From assembly GCF_002368335.1 (NCBI RefSeq), contig NZ_AP018288.1:5419763-5483762 (forward strand): a stretch of DNA of 64,000 nucleotides, read 5' to 3'. Made by a program: the position numbers and the translations under genes. Shown here one piece after another: positions 45,924 through 53,975 of the stretch; position 1 is the stretch's first letter; every line of letters starts with the position of its first letter. Origin of the DNA: Nostoc sp. NIES-4103. Its GTDB lineage: Bacteria > Cyanobacteriota > Cyanobacteriia > Cyanobacteriales > Nostocaceae. The notes beneath the pieces were generated by a model. It was not told where the DNA came from. It was given only the letters and a program-made list of their open reading frames with translations, and ran no database searches.

Positions 45924-46520
45924 AACTAATCGAATTCACTTAATAGGGGGAAAGATTAAATCTGCTGAATTAATATATTTATTTTCTGAAATCTATGCTT
46001 TAGCCTAGGTTCATTACCATCAACTTACTAATTAAGTTAGCAGGATTCAGGATAATTTTTCCTAGATTATGCGTTTTCTTAGGCACAGAGTAATGTTGCC
46101 ATTTATTAAATAACGTGAGTTCGACAAGTGCTGTTTTGACCTCTCCCCCAACCCCTCTCCTACGAGGAGAGGGGAGTAAAATCGTGATTTTTTCGTTTCT
46201 CCTCCTTTGCCTTTTAAAAGAGAGAGGTTGGCACAGAGAGGTTCATCGAACTGACGTTAAATAAGCAAGAATACTACTGCTATGAGAATTTGCAAAAATT
46301 CTTGATATAAAACAAGTTACTGTTATGAATATTAAAAATATCCAGCAGATAAAAAGGTACTGTTAAGTACAATTTTGCAGTATTATTGACTATCGAGTTA
46401 TTTTCTCTGAGCAGAGTGAAAACCTCAAGCTCTTATTAGCTTCAGTTCTAATACTAAATTGAGTTTAACGTATTACAATTTCTCCCCCCCTCTGCTCCCC
46501 TTCTCCCTTACTCCCCCGCC
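45924..46520. other. Upstream region of the ATPase-WD40 operon
   Basis: About 600 bp. 46111-46259 is a repeat element listed separately; 46470-46520 is C-rich (CCCCCCCTCTGCTCCCC). The stretch 45930-46110 is AT-rich and should hold the operon promoter. No gene is supported. Confidence 0.45.
46111..46259. repeat. ACGTGAGTTCGA-type element, copy 4
   Basis: TAACGTGAGTTCGA (46111-46124) and TCGAACTGACGTTA (46246-46259) are inverted with one mismatch. The interior CTCTCCCCCAACCCCTCTCC and GGAGAGGGGAG foldback matches the copy at 20438. 149 bp, non-coding. Confidence 0.8.
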
Positions 46521-46733
46521 CTATTGCCGACAACTGCGATCGCGCAGACAATCTGGCGGTTGGTCATCTCTAGCAGCTATTTGCCACGGCATGACGCGTG
46601 AGTGAGCATTTGTGCTATGGATAATTAGATCACTTGCTATAAGGTTCTGATGTTGAAAAAATGGTACTATATTACAGGCATTGTGTAGATAAACAGGCAA
46701 TGCCATCAGACTAATTAAAATAGTCCTATTCAT
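46521..46733 (-). CDS. Small exported peptide candidate
   Basis: A 70-residue frame starting MNRTILISLMALPVYLHNACN, a short basic start and hydrophobic stretch consistent with an export signal. A polar tail follows with two Cys near the C-terminus (PPDCLRDRSCRQ). GAGG lies 5-6 bp before the ATG at 46733. A longer frame to 46751 is less likely. No homologue is recognised. The cysteine spacing and export signal suggest a secreted peptide. Confidence 0.45.
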   Translation of the reverse strand: MNRTILISLMALPVYLHNACNIVPFFQHQNLIASDLIIHSTNAHSRVMPWQIAARDDQPPDCLRDRSCRQ

Positions 46734-47310
46734 ACAAACCTCAGCGAGCAATTAGCGATCGCGCCTAAAGTTTAAAAACTGAGCATTGTATGTTGATATT
46801 GCGTCAATTTACTCAATGCTACTAACTCCAAAGACGTGAGTTAATAAATATCAGTTCCACCGTTATGTAGGGATAGGCATAGCCTACAATATGGCCTTCC
46901 ATTAACTTATGCACATAGCACCCCAAAAATCAGGAAAAAAATCTCCCAGCAGCTAAAAACCTATGATTAGCAGGAGATAAAACAAAACTGCACAAGCCAG
47001 ATAACCTAGAGCAAATAAAAATAATCACTGCAAACAACTGATCCTTACGGGTGATGCTCCTTCGCGCAGTGGCTTTCCAAAACCCTTTGGGAAAAGGCAG
47101 TTTGCCAGACGCGCCTACCTTGCACAACGCTTGCGCTAACGACGGAAACCGCTCCTGTTGGGGTCTACCTCACTGCACTGACTGACAACTGACAACTGAC
47201 AACTGACAACTAACCAACACCCCTAATTTTAGGTTTCAGTGCATAAGTTGTATCTTGGTGGCTGCTTCCCCAGATAAAATAGTTAACAAATGTTGCCTAA
47301 TAGCTGACTC
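46734..47310. other. Repeat-bearing intergenic region
   Basis: About 575 bp. 47040-47165 is a GC-rich dispersed repeat (CGCGCAGTGGCTTTCC ... GCTTGCGCTAACG type), and 47180-47212 is a tandem GACAACT heptamer. Frames inside are by-products of the repeats. The tatC promoter should lie in the last 60 bp. Confidence 0.5.
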
Positions 47311-48105
47311 ATGACGCCTTCACAAGATGTAGACGCTGTAACCACTCCTGATATCGACCTGGAAGGATACGGCAACTCAGAAATTGATCCTCTCGATGAG
47401 TTACCAGGAGAGGTCGAAATGTCGCTTTTCGACCACCTAGAAGAGCTGCGACAACGGATTTTTTATTCTCTCATTGCTGTAGCAGTGTGTGTTATCGGCT
47501 GTTTTTTTGCCGTTAAACAAATTGTCCAGCTACTAGAAGTCCCAGCCCAAGGAGTAAAATTTCTCCAACTTGCTCCTGGAGAATATTTCTTTGTTTCTAT
47601 TAAAGTTGCAGGCTACACTGGCTTAGTACTTTCTAGTCCGTTCATACTTTACCAAATTATCCAGTTTGTTCTTCCTGGACTGACTCGCCGTGAACGCCGC
47701 TTATTAGGGCCTGTAGTTCTGGGGTCGAGTGTGCTATTTGCCGGTGGGTTAGTATTTGCCTACTTGCTCCTCATCCCAGCTGCTTTAAAATTTTTCATCA
47801 GCTATGGAGCAGATGTAGTAGAACAACTGTGGTCGATTGACAAATATTTTGAATTTGTACTGCTGTTGCTATTTAGTACTGGCTTAGCATTTCAAATACC
47901 TGTAATTCAACTTTTATTAGGTAATTTGGGAATTGTTTCTTCTCAAAAAATGCTAGCTGGTTGGCGTTTCGTGATTATGGGTGCAGTAATTTTGGGAGCC
48001 ATTCTCACACCTTCTACTGACCCCCTCACCCAAAGTCTTTTAGCAGGTGCAGTGCTGGGACTTTACTTTGGTGGTATTGGTTTGGTTAAGCTCACAGGCA
48101 AATGA
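47311..48105 (+). CDS. tatC: Sec-independent protein translocase TatC
   Basis: A 264-residue polytopic protein, the receptor component of the twin-arginine export system. A polar N-terminal extension (about 35 residues) precedes the conserved SLFDHLEELRQRIFYSL motif. Six membrane helices follow, with FILYQIIQFVLPGLTRRERR, the GVKFLQLAPGEYFFVSIKV segment and the LTPSTDPLTQ loop. It acts in thylakoid and plasma membranes; the Rieske protein PetC, encoded in this window, is a typical Tat substrate. It overlaps csaA by 4 bp. Confidence 0.95.
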   Translation: MTPSQDVDAVTTPDIDLEGYGNSEIDPLDELPGEVEMSLFDHLEELRQRIFYSLIAVAVCVIGCFFAVKQIVQLLEVPAQGVKFLQLAPGEYFFVSIKVAGYTGLVLSSPFILYQIIQFVLPGLTRRERRLLGPVVLGSSVLFAGGLVFAYLLLIPAALKFFISYGADVVEQLWSIDKYFEFVLLLLFSTGLAFQIPVIQLLLGNLGIVSSQKMLAGWRFVIMGAVILGAILTPSTDPLTQSLLAGAVLGLYFGGIGLVKLTGK

Positions 48106-48437
48106 CACAAATCAGTTATAACGACTTTGAAAAAGTTGAAATTCGTGTTGGTAAAGTGATTGAGGTTGCAGATTTTCCCCAAGCACGAAAACCAACTTAC
48201 AAATTGTGGATAGACTTTGGTGATTTGGGCATGAAAAAATCTAGTGCCCAAATCACCAAACTTTACCAAAAAGAAGATTTATTGAATCGTTTAATATTAG
48301 CTGCCACCAATTTTCCACCCCGTCAAATTGCCGATTTTATGTCTGAGGTTTTGGTTTTAGGCGTAGTTTTAGAAGATGGAGAAGTTGCGTTAATTCAGCC
48401 AGACAGAGATGTACCTTTGGGTAAACGAGTTTTATAA
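48102..48437 (+). CDS. csaA: tRNA-binding (CsaA-like) protein
   Basis: A 111-residue OB-fold protein with the tRNA-binding/EMAPII pattern: FEKVEIRVGKVIEVADFPQARKPTYKLWIDFGD, then SAQITKLY and VLVLGVV. Length is that of CsaA, a chaperone-like protein linked to export in Bacillus. It overlaps tatC by ATGA, so it is translationally coupled to the Tat receptor gene. The genetic link to tatC supports a role around export, although the family fold also fits RNA binding. Confidence 0.85.
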   Translation: MTQISYNDFEKVEIRVGKVIEVADFPQARKPTYKLWIDFGDLGMKKSSAQITKLYQKEDLLNRLILAATNFPPRQIADFMSEVLVLGVVLEDGEVALIQPDRDVPLGKRVL

Positions 48438-48562
48438 AAATTGTTTTCTAGTATACATTTTTCTACTGTCAGTAGTTATGATTTGATAAAATTGAGAGTT
48501 GTAGGTGTAAGTTTATTTGATTAATAAAAACTTTTACCATTAACAAGTTTTCGCTGCACAAA

Positions 48563-48592
48563 GTTTTAAGTTTATATTAAGTAGTAGTAAAA
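48563..48592 (-). promoter_or_regulatory. Weak PHO-box-like repeats before arsC
   Basis: On the minus strand, CTTAAAAC and CTTAATAT are separated by 3 bp, with a poorer third unit, TTTTACTA, after another 3 bp. The region is AT-rich, so this could be chance. It is listed because a better site of the same layout occurs before arsR. Confidence 0.35.
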
Positions 48593-48705
48593 TTAGTTTT
48601 ACAGGAGAATTACTGTATATTAAGTATATTTGTGTACTTTCCCTGAAGACAATTAAGTTTTGTAAAGATAAAATTTATTGGTAAAATAAATTACATCTAT
48701 ACAAA

Positions 48706-49137
48706 ATGGAAAAACCACTTCTGTTAATTCTTTGTACTGGTAATTCCTGTCGTAGCCAAATGGCAGAAGGATTCTTGAAAGAATTAGCTGATGATTTTTT
48801 GACAGTACACAGTGCGGGAATGAACCCAGCTAAAGAAGTGCATCCTTTGGCTGTTAGAGTAATGCGAGAGTTAGGAATAGATATCTCAAAAAACTCTTGT
48901 AAACATATCAATCAGTTCCTTGGTCAAAAAATTGATACAGTGCTGACAGTGTGTGACCACGCTGACCAAAGTTGTCCGACTTTGCCTGCTGCTATCAAGC
49001 GTCATCATTTTAGTTTTCCCGACCCAGCTGAAGCCACAGGCACCGAAACAGAAAAGCTTCAAGTATTCCGTCAAATTCGTGATGACATAAGTAAGTTACT
49101 GTTAGCGTACATCGCTGGAAGAATTGATGGTCGCTAA
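48706..49137 (+). CDS. arsC: Arsenate reductase, thioredoxin-coupled type
   Basis: A 143-residue enzyme of the low-molecular-weight phosphatase fold. The P-loop is CTGNSCRSQ, with nucleophile Cys10 and Cys15. The second and third redox cysteines are Cys83 and Cys90 in VCDHADQSC, the spacing of thioredoxin-dependent ArsC. It reduces arsenate to arsenite in the cytosol. It leads a block containing a histidine kinase, an ArsR-like regulator and a phosphate transporter. No arsenite exporter gene is seen within the window. Confidence 0.92.
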   Translation: MEKPLLLILCTGNSCRSQMAEGFLKELADDFLTVHSAGMNPAKEVHPLAVRVMRELGIDISKNSCKHINQFLGQKIDTVLTVCDHADQSCPTLPAAIKRHHFSFPDPAEATGTETEKLQVFRQIRDDISKLLLAYIAGRIDGR

Positions 49138-49154
49138 TACTAGCTACAGGAATT

Positions 49155-50969
49155 ATGAGCATGTTGGCTGAATCACTTAGTTTACCCCTAATTATGTTTA
49201 CTGGCTTGGCAGAGCGTAAAGATTTGTTGATGGTCTTGACGGATAGAGCGGGACGCATTGAATGGTTCAATCAAGCATTTGCTGAACGCACAGGTTTAGC
49301 AAATGATTCACTGTTAGGACAGAAATTTTTTTCGGTACTCACTTCTAACTATCAATTCAGTATTCAACAAGCTTATATTCGTGAACAATTACTCAAAGGA
49401 GAACACTTTAAGTTTGAGCTTTGCTGCATAACCCAAAATTACAGAGAGTGTTGGTTATTGGTAGATGGTCAGCCAATCTACGATGCTGAAGGGATAACCA
49501 CTAAATACACTGTCATGGCTACTGATATTACCTTACGTAAGCATACAGAAAAAGATTTAGAACAAACTCAGCAACGGCTAAAAAGACTGGTAGAAAATGT
49601 CAAGTTAGTGCCTTGGGAAGCTGAGGCTATTACTCACCAATTTAGCTACGTAGGGCCACAAGTAATTGAGTTATTTGGTTATGACTTAGAACAGTGGTAT
49701 GAACCAGACTTCTGGCATTCACATATTCATCCACAAGATTTATCGATGGTTCTTTTTCATCACCAAGTTACCCCACGATCGCAAGACCATTACATCGTTG
49801 AATATCGATTGTTGTCTGCTGATGGCGGGTGGGTTTGGGTGAAAGATATTGTCAACGTTGTGCGAGAGAGGGGTCATGTCACACAATTACTTGGTTTTTT
49901 GATAGATATTAGCGATCGCAAACAAACAGAACTCTCTTTACAACAAGCTCTTAAAGATTTAGAACAAGCAAATAAGCAACTAGAAACTCGCGTACAGCAA
50001 CGTACTGTTGCTTTGAGTCAGGAAAAGGAAAAGTTAGAAAACACTTTGCAACAATTGCAGAAAGCTCAAACCCAACTAATTCAAAGCGAAAAAATGTCTA
50101 GCCTTGGTCAACTGGTTGCTGGTGTTGCCCACGAAATCAATAACCCAGTTAGCTTCATCTACGGTAACCTAGCCCCCGCTACAAAATATGCCCAAGACCT
50201 GCTGCATGTGTTGCAATGCTATCAGATGCACTACCCTAACCCTGACCCCACACTACAAGCAAAAATTGAAGATGCAGATCTCGACTTTATCACAGAAGAC
50301 TTACCCAAATTGTTATCTTCTATGGAAGTTGGTGCTAACCGGATTCGTGAAATTGTTCTCTCCCTCCGCACCTTTTGCCGCTTAGATGAAGCCGAAGTTA
50401 AAGAGGTTGATATTCACAATGGGTTAGACAGTACCCTGATGATTCTACAAAACCGCCTCAGAGCTACACCTGAGCGACCAAAGATTCAAGTCATCAAAGA
50501 ATACGGCAACTTGCCCCTCGTAGAATGCTATGCGGGACAACTCAACCAAGTATTTATGAACATTATTAGTAATGCTATTGATGCTTTAGAAGAACGTGAC
50601 CAGAAGCGATCGCTAAAAGAAATATTAGACCATCCCAGTAAAATTACGATTCGCACTGAATTTAAAAATACACAGATCCAAATTACCAATGAATCTGACT
50701 CTCAGCCATGTAAGCTAGACTCTACTGCTGCAATTGTGATTCGGATTACAGATAATGGTTGCGGTATGAGTGAGGCAGTCAAAAATCGTCTGTTTGACCC
50801 GTTCTTTACTACCAAACCCGTTGGCAAAGGTACAGGTTTAGGTTTGTCCATTAGTTATCAAATTGTTGTCGAACGGCATCAGGGCAAACTGGAATGTCAT
50901 TCTACCCCCAATGGTACAGAGTTTGCGATCGAGATTCCTCAAGGCAAAGGCACAGAACTGAGAGCGTAA
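49155..50969 (+). CDS. PAS-domain sensor histidine kinase
   Basis: A 604-residue soluble kinase. PAS domain one is at about 20-130, PAS/PAC two at about 140-255 (WYEPDFWHSHIHPQD, then VEYRLLSADGGWVWVKDIV), a coiled coil at about 260-310, and HisKA with the phospho-accepting His326 in VAGVAHEINNP. The C-terminal ATPase has ITDNGCGMS and GKGTGLGLSIS. There are no membrane helices, so the signal is internal. It starts 18 bp after arsC. No response regulator gene is adjacent. Its context suggests arsenate or phosphate sensing, which is inference. Confidence 0.88.
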   Translation: MSMLAESLSLPLIMFTGLAERKDLLMVLTDRAGRIEWFNQAFAERTGLANDSLLGQKFFSVLTSNYQFSIQQAYIREQLLKGEHFKFELCCITQNYRECWLLVDGQPIYDAEGITTKYTVMATDITLRKHTEKDLEQTQQRLKRLVENVKLVPWEAEAITHQFSYVGPQVIELFGYDLEQWYEPDFWHSHIHPQDLSMVLFHHQVTPRSQDHYIVEYRLLSADGGWVWVKDIVNVVRERGHVTQLLGFLIDISDRKQTELSLQQALKDLEQANKQLETRVQQRTVALSQEKEKLENTLQQLQKAQTQLIQSEKMSSLGQLVAGVAHEINNPVSFIYGNLAPATKYAQDLLHVLQCYQMHYPNPDPTLQAKIEDADLDFITEDLPKLLSSMEVGANRIREIVLSLRTFCRLDEAEVKEVDIHNGLDSTLMILQNRLRATPERPKIQVIKEYGNLPLVECYAGQLNQVFMNIISNAIDALEERDQKRSLKEILDHPSKITIRTEFKNTQIQITNESDSQPCKLDSTAAIVIRITDNGCGMSEAVKNRLFDPFFTTKPVGKGTGLGLSISYQIVVERHQGKLECHSTPNGTEFAIEIPQGKGTELRA

Positions 50970-50998
50970 ACAGTAGTTCCACGTAACAAAAGCTACTT

Positions 50999-51028
50999 TA
51001 ATTAAGTTTTGGTTAAAAATAGTTTAAG
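50999..51028 (-). promoter_or_regulatory. PHO-box-like site upstream of arsR-pst
   Basis: On the minus strand three 8-bp units, CTTAAACT, TTTAACCA and CTTAATTA, follow one another with 3-bp gaps. This is the arrangement described for cyanobacterial PHO boxes bound by SphR/PhoB. It lies about 90 bp before the arsR-like gene, suggesting induction of the pst genes in low phosphate. Confidence 0.65.
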
Positions 51029-51064
51029 AAAAAATCAACTTATGTGCTATTTTTGACTTGAAAC

Positions 51065-51086
51065 ATGAATACAATTTCATATGAAT
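51065..51086. promoter_or_regulatory. Possible ArsR operator
   Basis: A perfect 10-bp palindrome TTCATATGAA (51076-51085) overlaps two ATGAAT repeats (51065-51070 and 51081-51086). It lies between the PHO-box-like site and the arsR-like start and could be the autoregulatory operator. Confidence 0.4.
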
Positions 51087-51120
51087 TAGTATTCCTTAGT
51101 CACAGGAAACATCAATCTTG

Positions 51121-51417
51121 ATGGATAACGCAACTAAGCAGATTGACTGCTCACAAAAGCTGAAGGTGCTGGCAGATGAAACCCGTTTAGCCATCCTAAA
51201 ACTTCTGATGAACGGCCCCAAACATGTGGGGGAAATAAACGCGATTTTATGCATAGAACAAAGCTTGCTCTCCCATCATTTGCAAGTTCTGCGCCAAGCA
51301 AAGTTTGTCAATGCTCAACGTGATGGTAAAGCAGTTCTCTATCACCTGGCTGTGGAGGTGGAAGTAGCTACAGGCAAAGCCTTGAATCTAGGCTGTTGTG
51401 TTCTCTTGTTTAATTAG
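51121..51417 (+). CDS. ArsR-family transcriptional regulator
   Basis: A 98-residue winged-helix protein: QKLKVLADETRLAILKLLMNGPKHVGEINAIL, recognition helix SLLSHHLQVLRQAKFVNAQRDGKAVLYHL. The classical metal motif ELCVCDL is replaced by EINAILCIEQS with one cysteine. Other cysteines are near the N-terminus (DCSQ) and C-terminus (GCC), so metal or arsenite sensing may use a different site, or none. Start ATG 51121 or TTG 51118. It sits directly before pstS by 13 bp, so it probably controls the transporter. Confidence 0.85.
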   Translation: MDNATKQIDCSQKLKVLADETRLAILKLLMNGPKHVGEINAILCIEQSLLSHHLQVLRQAKFVNAQRDGKAVLYHLAVEVEVATGKALNLGCCVLLFN

Positions 51418-51429
51418 CATCTTTCGATC

Positions 51430-52281
51430 ATGATCAAACGTTCACAAATTCTGGTGACTCTGGCTATGGGATTAGCAACCTGTGTTTGGTTGCAAAGTTG
51501 CTCTCGACCGGAAGCAGATGCCAAGAATGCAGATCAGCTTCAAGGAAAACTAGTGCTAACTGGCTCCAGTACAGTTGCACCATTAGCAGCAGAAATTGGT
51601 AAAAGTTTTGAATCCAAGCATCCTGGTGTACGGATTGATGTGCAATCGGGTGGGTCGTCACGCGGCATTGCTGATGCTCGTCAAGGTGTTGCTGCCATTG
51701 GCATGGTGTCCCGTGCCTTAAAGTCAGAAGAACAGGATTTAAAGGCATTTTTGATTGCCCGTGATGGCATCACAGTGATTGTGCAAAAAGACAATCCAGT
51801 AACATCTCTGGCGGACAAGCAGATTGTAGATATTTATACGGGTAAGGTGACCAACTGGAAGCAAGTTGGAGGTAAAGAAGGAACAATTACTGTTGTCAAC
51901 AAAGCCGAAGGACGTTCAACTTTGGAATTGTTTACCCAACACTTCAAGTTAAAAAATACCGACATCAAAGCCCAAGTCGTGATTGGTGACAATGAGCAGG
52001 GAATTAAGACTGTAGCAGGAAATCCCAATGCGATCGCTTATATCTCTATCGGTTCAGCAGAACATAGTGCTGCCAATGGCGTACCCATCAAGCTATTACC
52101 TGTAGGTGGTGTCGCAGCAACAACCGCAAATGTGCAAAACGGTACTTTTCCGATTTCGCGCCCACTCAATTTAGTCACAAAAACCCAACCCCAAGGACTG
52201 ACAAAAGAATTTATTGACTTCGCCCAATCACAACAGGTGAGTGACATTGTTAAAAAGCAAAATTTTGTCGTCTCCAAATGA
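51430..52281 (+). CDS. pstS: Phosphate ABC transporter binding lipoprotein
   Basis: A 283-residue periplasmic protein. A lipoprotein signal ends WLQSC (Cys about 24). The binding signature is LTGSSTVAPLAAEIGKSFESKHPGVRIDVQSGGSSRGIADA, including the phosphate-contacting TGSST and SGGSSRG loops; VVNKAEGRSTLELF follows. It captures phosphate (and possibly arsenate) for PstCAB. It follows the ArsR-like gene by 13 bp and overlaps pstC by 41 bp. Confidence 0.92.
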   Translation: MIKRSQILVTLAMGLATCVWLQSCSRPEADAKNADQLQGKLVLTGSSTVAPLAAEIGKSFESKHPGVRIDVQSGGSSRGIADARQGVAAIGMVSRALKSEEQDLKAFLIARDGITVIVQKDNPVTSLADKQIVDIYTGKVTNWKQVGGKEGTITVVNKAEGRSTLELFTQHFKLKNTDIKAQVVIGDNEQGIKTVAGNPNAIAYISIGSAEHSAANGVPIKLLPVGGVAATTANVQNGTFPISRPLNLVTKTQPQGLTKEFIDFAQSQQVSDIVKKQNFVVSK

Positions 52282-53116
52282 CCTGTGGTTAGTCTGGATA
52301 CTGCGCTTATTGGCGATGATAGCAGGAGCGATCGCACTTTTAATCGTTGTCTTTCTGATTTTAGAGTCCCTACCAGCCTTAAACCATGTTGGACTAAGAC
52401 GTTTTTTTACGGATGCTTCTTGGAACCCCACCGCAGGCTTCTACAACCTTTTACCCATGCTGTGGGGTACACTGCTAGCAATGATTGGTTCAGTATTAAT
52501 TGCTACCCCAGTGGGAATTTTATCCGGTGTCTTTTGTCAATTTTATGCCCCAGTCAAAGTAGCTGCCCTTTATCGTCGCTTGATTGAACTGTTAGCAGGA
52601 ATTCCCTCTGTAGTCTATGGCTTTTGGGGATTAGTGGTACTTGTTCCCCTGATTAATCAGATACATCCACCGGGAACAAGCCTATTAGCTGGGATTGCAA
52701 TTCTCACAATCATGATTTTGCCCACGATGGCTTTGGTAGCCGATGCTAGTCTGGCCAAAGTCCCCGTTTCGTACATCCAGGGAGCAGCAGTTTTAGGATT
52801 ATCCCGTTGGGCAACTATCCGACACATTGTTTTTCCTGCTGCCAAATCAGGATTATTTACAGGCTTAATTTTGCAAACTGGCCGCGCCATTGGTGAAACA
52901 ATGGCAATTCTTATGGTGTGCGGCAATGTTGTACAGACACCTAAAAGTTTGTTTGACCCTATCCGCACATTAACAGCGAATATTGCTTTGGAAATGGCTT
53001 ACGCCACGGCAGATCACCGTTCTGCACTCTTTGTTAGTGGTTTGGTGTTGATGGGATTGATTGCCATGTTAGTTGCTATTGCTGAAGTTATCAGTCAGGG
53101 AAAAATATATGGTTAA
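52241..53116 (+). CDS. pstC: Phosphate ABC transporter permease PstC
   Basis: A 291-residue inner-membrane permease with six hydrophobic segments. The ABC-permease loop VPVSYIQGAAVLGLSRWATIRHIVFPAAKSGLFTGLILQTGRAIGET (EAA-like) is clear, as is LAGIPSVVYGFWGLVVLVPLI. Start GTG 52241 gives a 41-bp overlap with pstS; later starts are possible. It overlaps pstA by 8 bp. Confidence 0.92.
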   Translation: MTLLKSKILSSPNDLWLVWILRLLAMIAGAIALLIVVFLILESLPALNHVGLRRFFTDASWNPTAGFYNLLPMLWGTLLAMIGSVLIATPVGILSGVFCQFYAPVKVAALYRRLIELLAGIPSVVYGFWGLVVLVPLINQIHPPGTSLLAGIAILTIMILPTMALVADASLAKVPVSYIQGAAVLGLSRWATIRHIVFPAAKSGLFTGLILQTGRAIGETMAILMVCGNVVQTPKSLFDPIRTLTANIALEMAYATADHRSALFVSGLVLMGLIAMLVAIAEVISQGKIYG

Positions 53117-53975
53117 AGAAGGCAGGAGGAGTCTGATAAATCTTCAAGATGGGTTAGCGACTGTCATCGTTTGGGCTACTGCTGCTTTAGTTACTGCGAT
53201 CTTTTTCTGGATACTCAGCGATATCTTCTGGCATGGAATGGGAAACTTATCATGGGAATTTCTGACAACAGAACCAAAGAACGCTGGTAGAGAAGGGGGT
53301 ATAGCTCCGATTCTCGTTTCCACTACCCTAATTTTGGGGGTATGTATGCTGGTTGCGATTCCTATAGGAGTTGGTACAGCAGTACTGCTGGCAGAATTTA
53401 CCCCAAGTGACAGTTTGTTGGCTGGATTAGTACGGCGTAGTTTGGATGTACTAGCAGGTGTACCTTCCATAGTCTTTGGCTTGTTTGGCAATGTCTTCTT
53501 TTGCAAAGTGCTGGGACTAGGATTTTCTATTCTATCGGGTGGGTTGACCTTAGCGTGTATGGTGCTACCAATCCTGATTCGCTCCACAGAAGAAGGATTT
53601 CGCGCTGTTCCTAGGGACTATAAATTGGCAGCTGCGGCCCTTGGTTTTTCTCGTACAACTACACTATTTCAACTTTTATTACCCGCTGCTGTTCCCGGTT
53701 TAATTGTGGGACTGGTGCTTGGCATTGGTCGAGCTATTGCGGAAACTGCTGCTTTAATTTTTACAAGTGGTTATGTGGATAGAATGCCAGAATCGCTTTT
53801 GGATTCTGGACGCGCCCTTTCAATTCATATTTTTGATTTGTCTATGAATGTGTCTGGAGGAGATGGCAATGCCTATGCTTCAGCATCAATCTTGTTGTTA
53901 CTGTTGCTGTTGATTAATGGTACAGCAGTATGGATTGCAGAAAATTGGGTACATAGGAGAATTGTTAATAGATGA
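53109..53975 (+). CDS. pstA: Phosphate ABC transporter permease PstA
   Basis: A 288-residue permease, about six membrane helices, with LAGVPSIVFGLFGNVFF and the EAA-like loop VPRDYKLAAAALGFSRTTTLFQLLLPAAVPGLIVGLVLGIGRAIAETAAL. ATG 53109 is chosen because AGGGA precedes it and it trims a weak TTG-led extension from 53073. It overlaps pstC by 8 bp and pstB by 4 bp. Confidence 0.92.
   Translation: MVKEGRRSLINLQDGLATVIVWATAALVTAIFFWILSDIFWHGMGNLSWEFLTTEPKNAGREGGIAPILVSTTLILGVCMLVAIPIGVGTAVLLAEFTPSDSLLAGLVRRSLDVLAGVPSIVFGLFGNVFFCKVLGLGFSILSGGLTLACMVLPILIRSTEEGFRAVPRDYKLAAAALGFSRTTTLFQLLLPAAVPGLIVGLVLGIGRAIAETAALIFTSGYVDRMPESLLDSGRALSIHIFDLSMNVSGGDGNAYASASILLLLLLLINGTAVWIAENWVHRRIVNR

Noticed and set aside
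46930..47127. 65-codon minus-strand frame
   Set aside because: Runs across a dispersed repeat and has no ribosome site.
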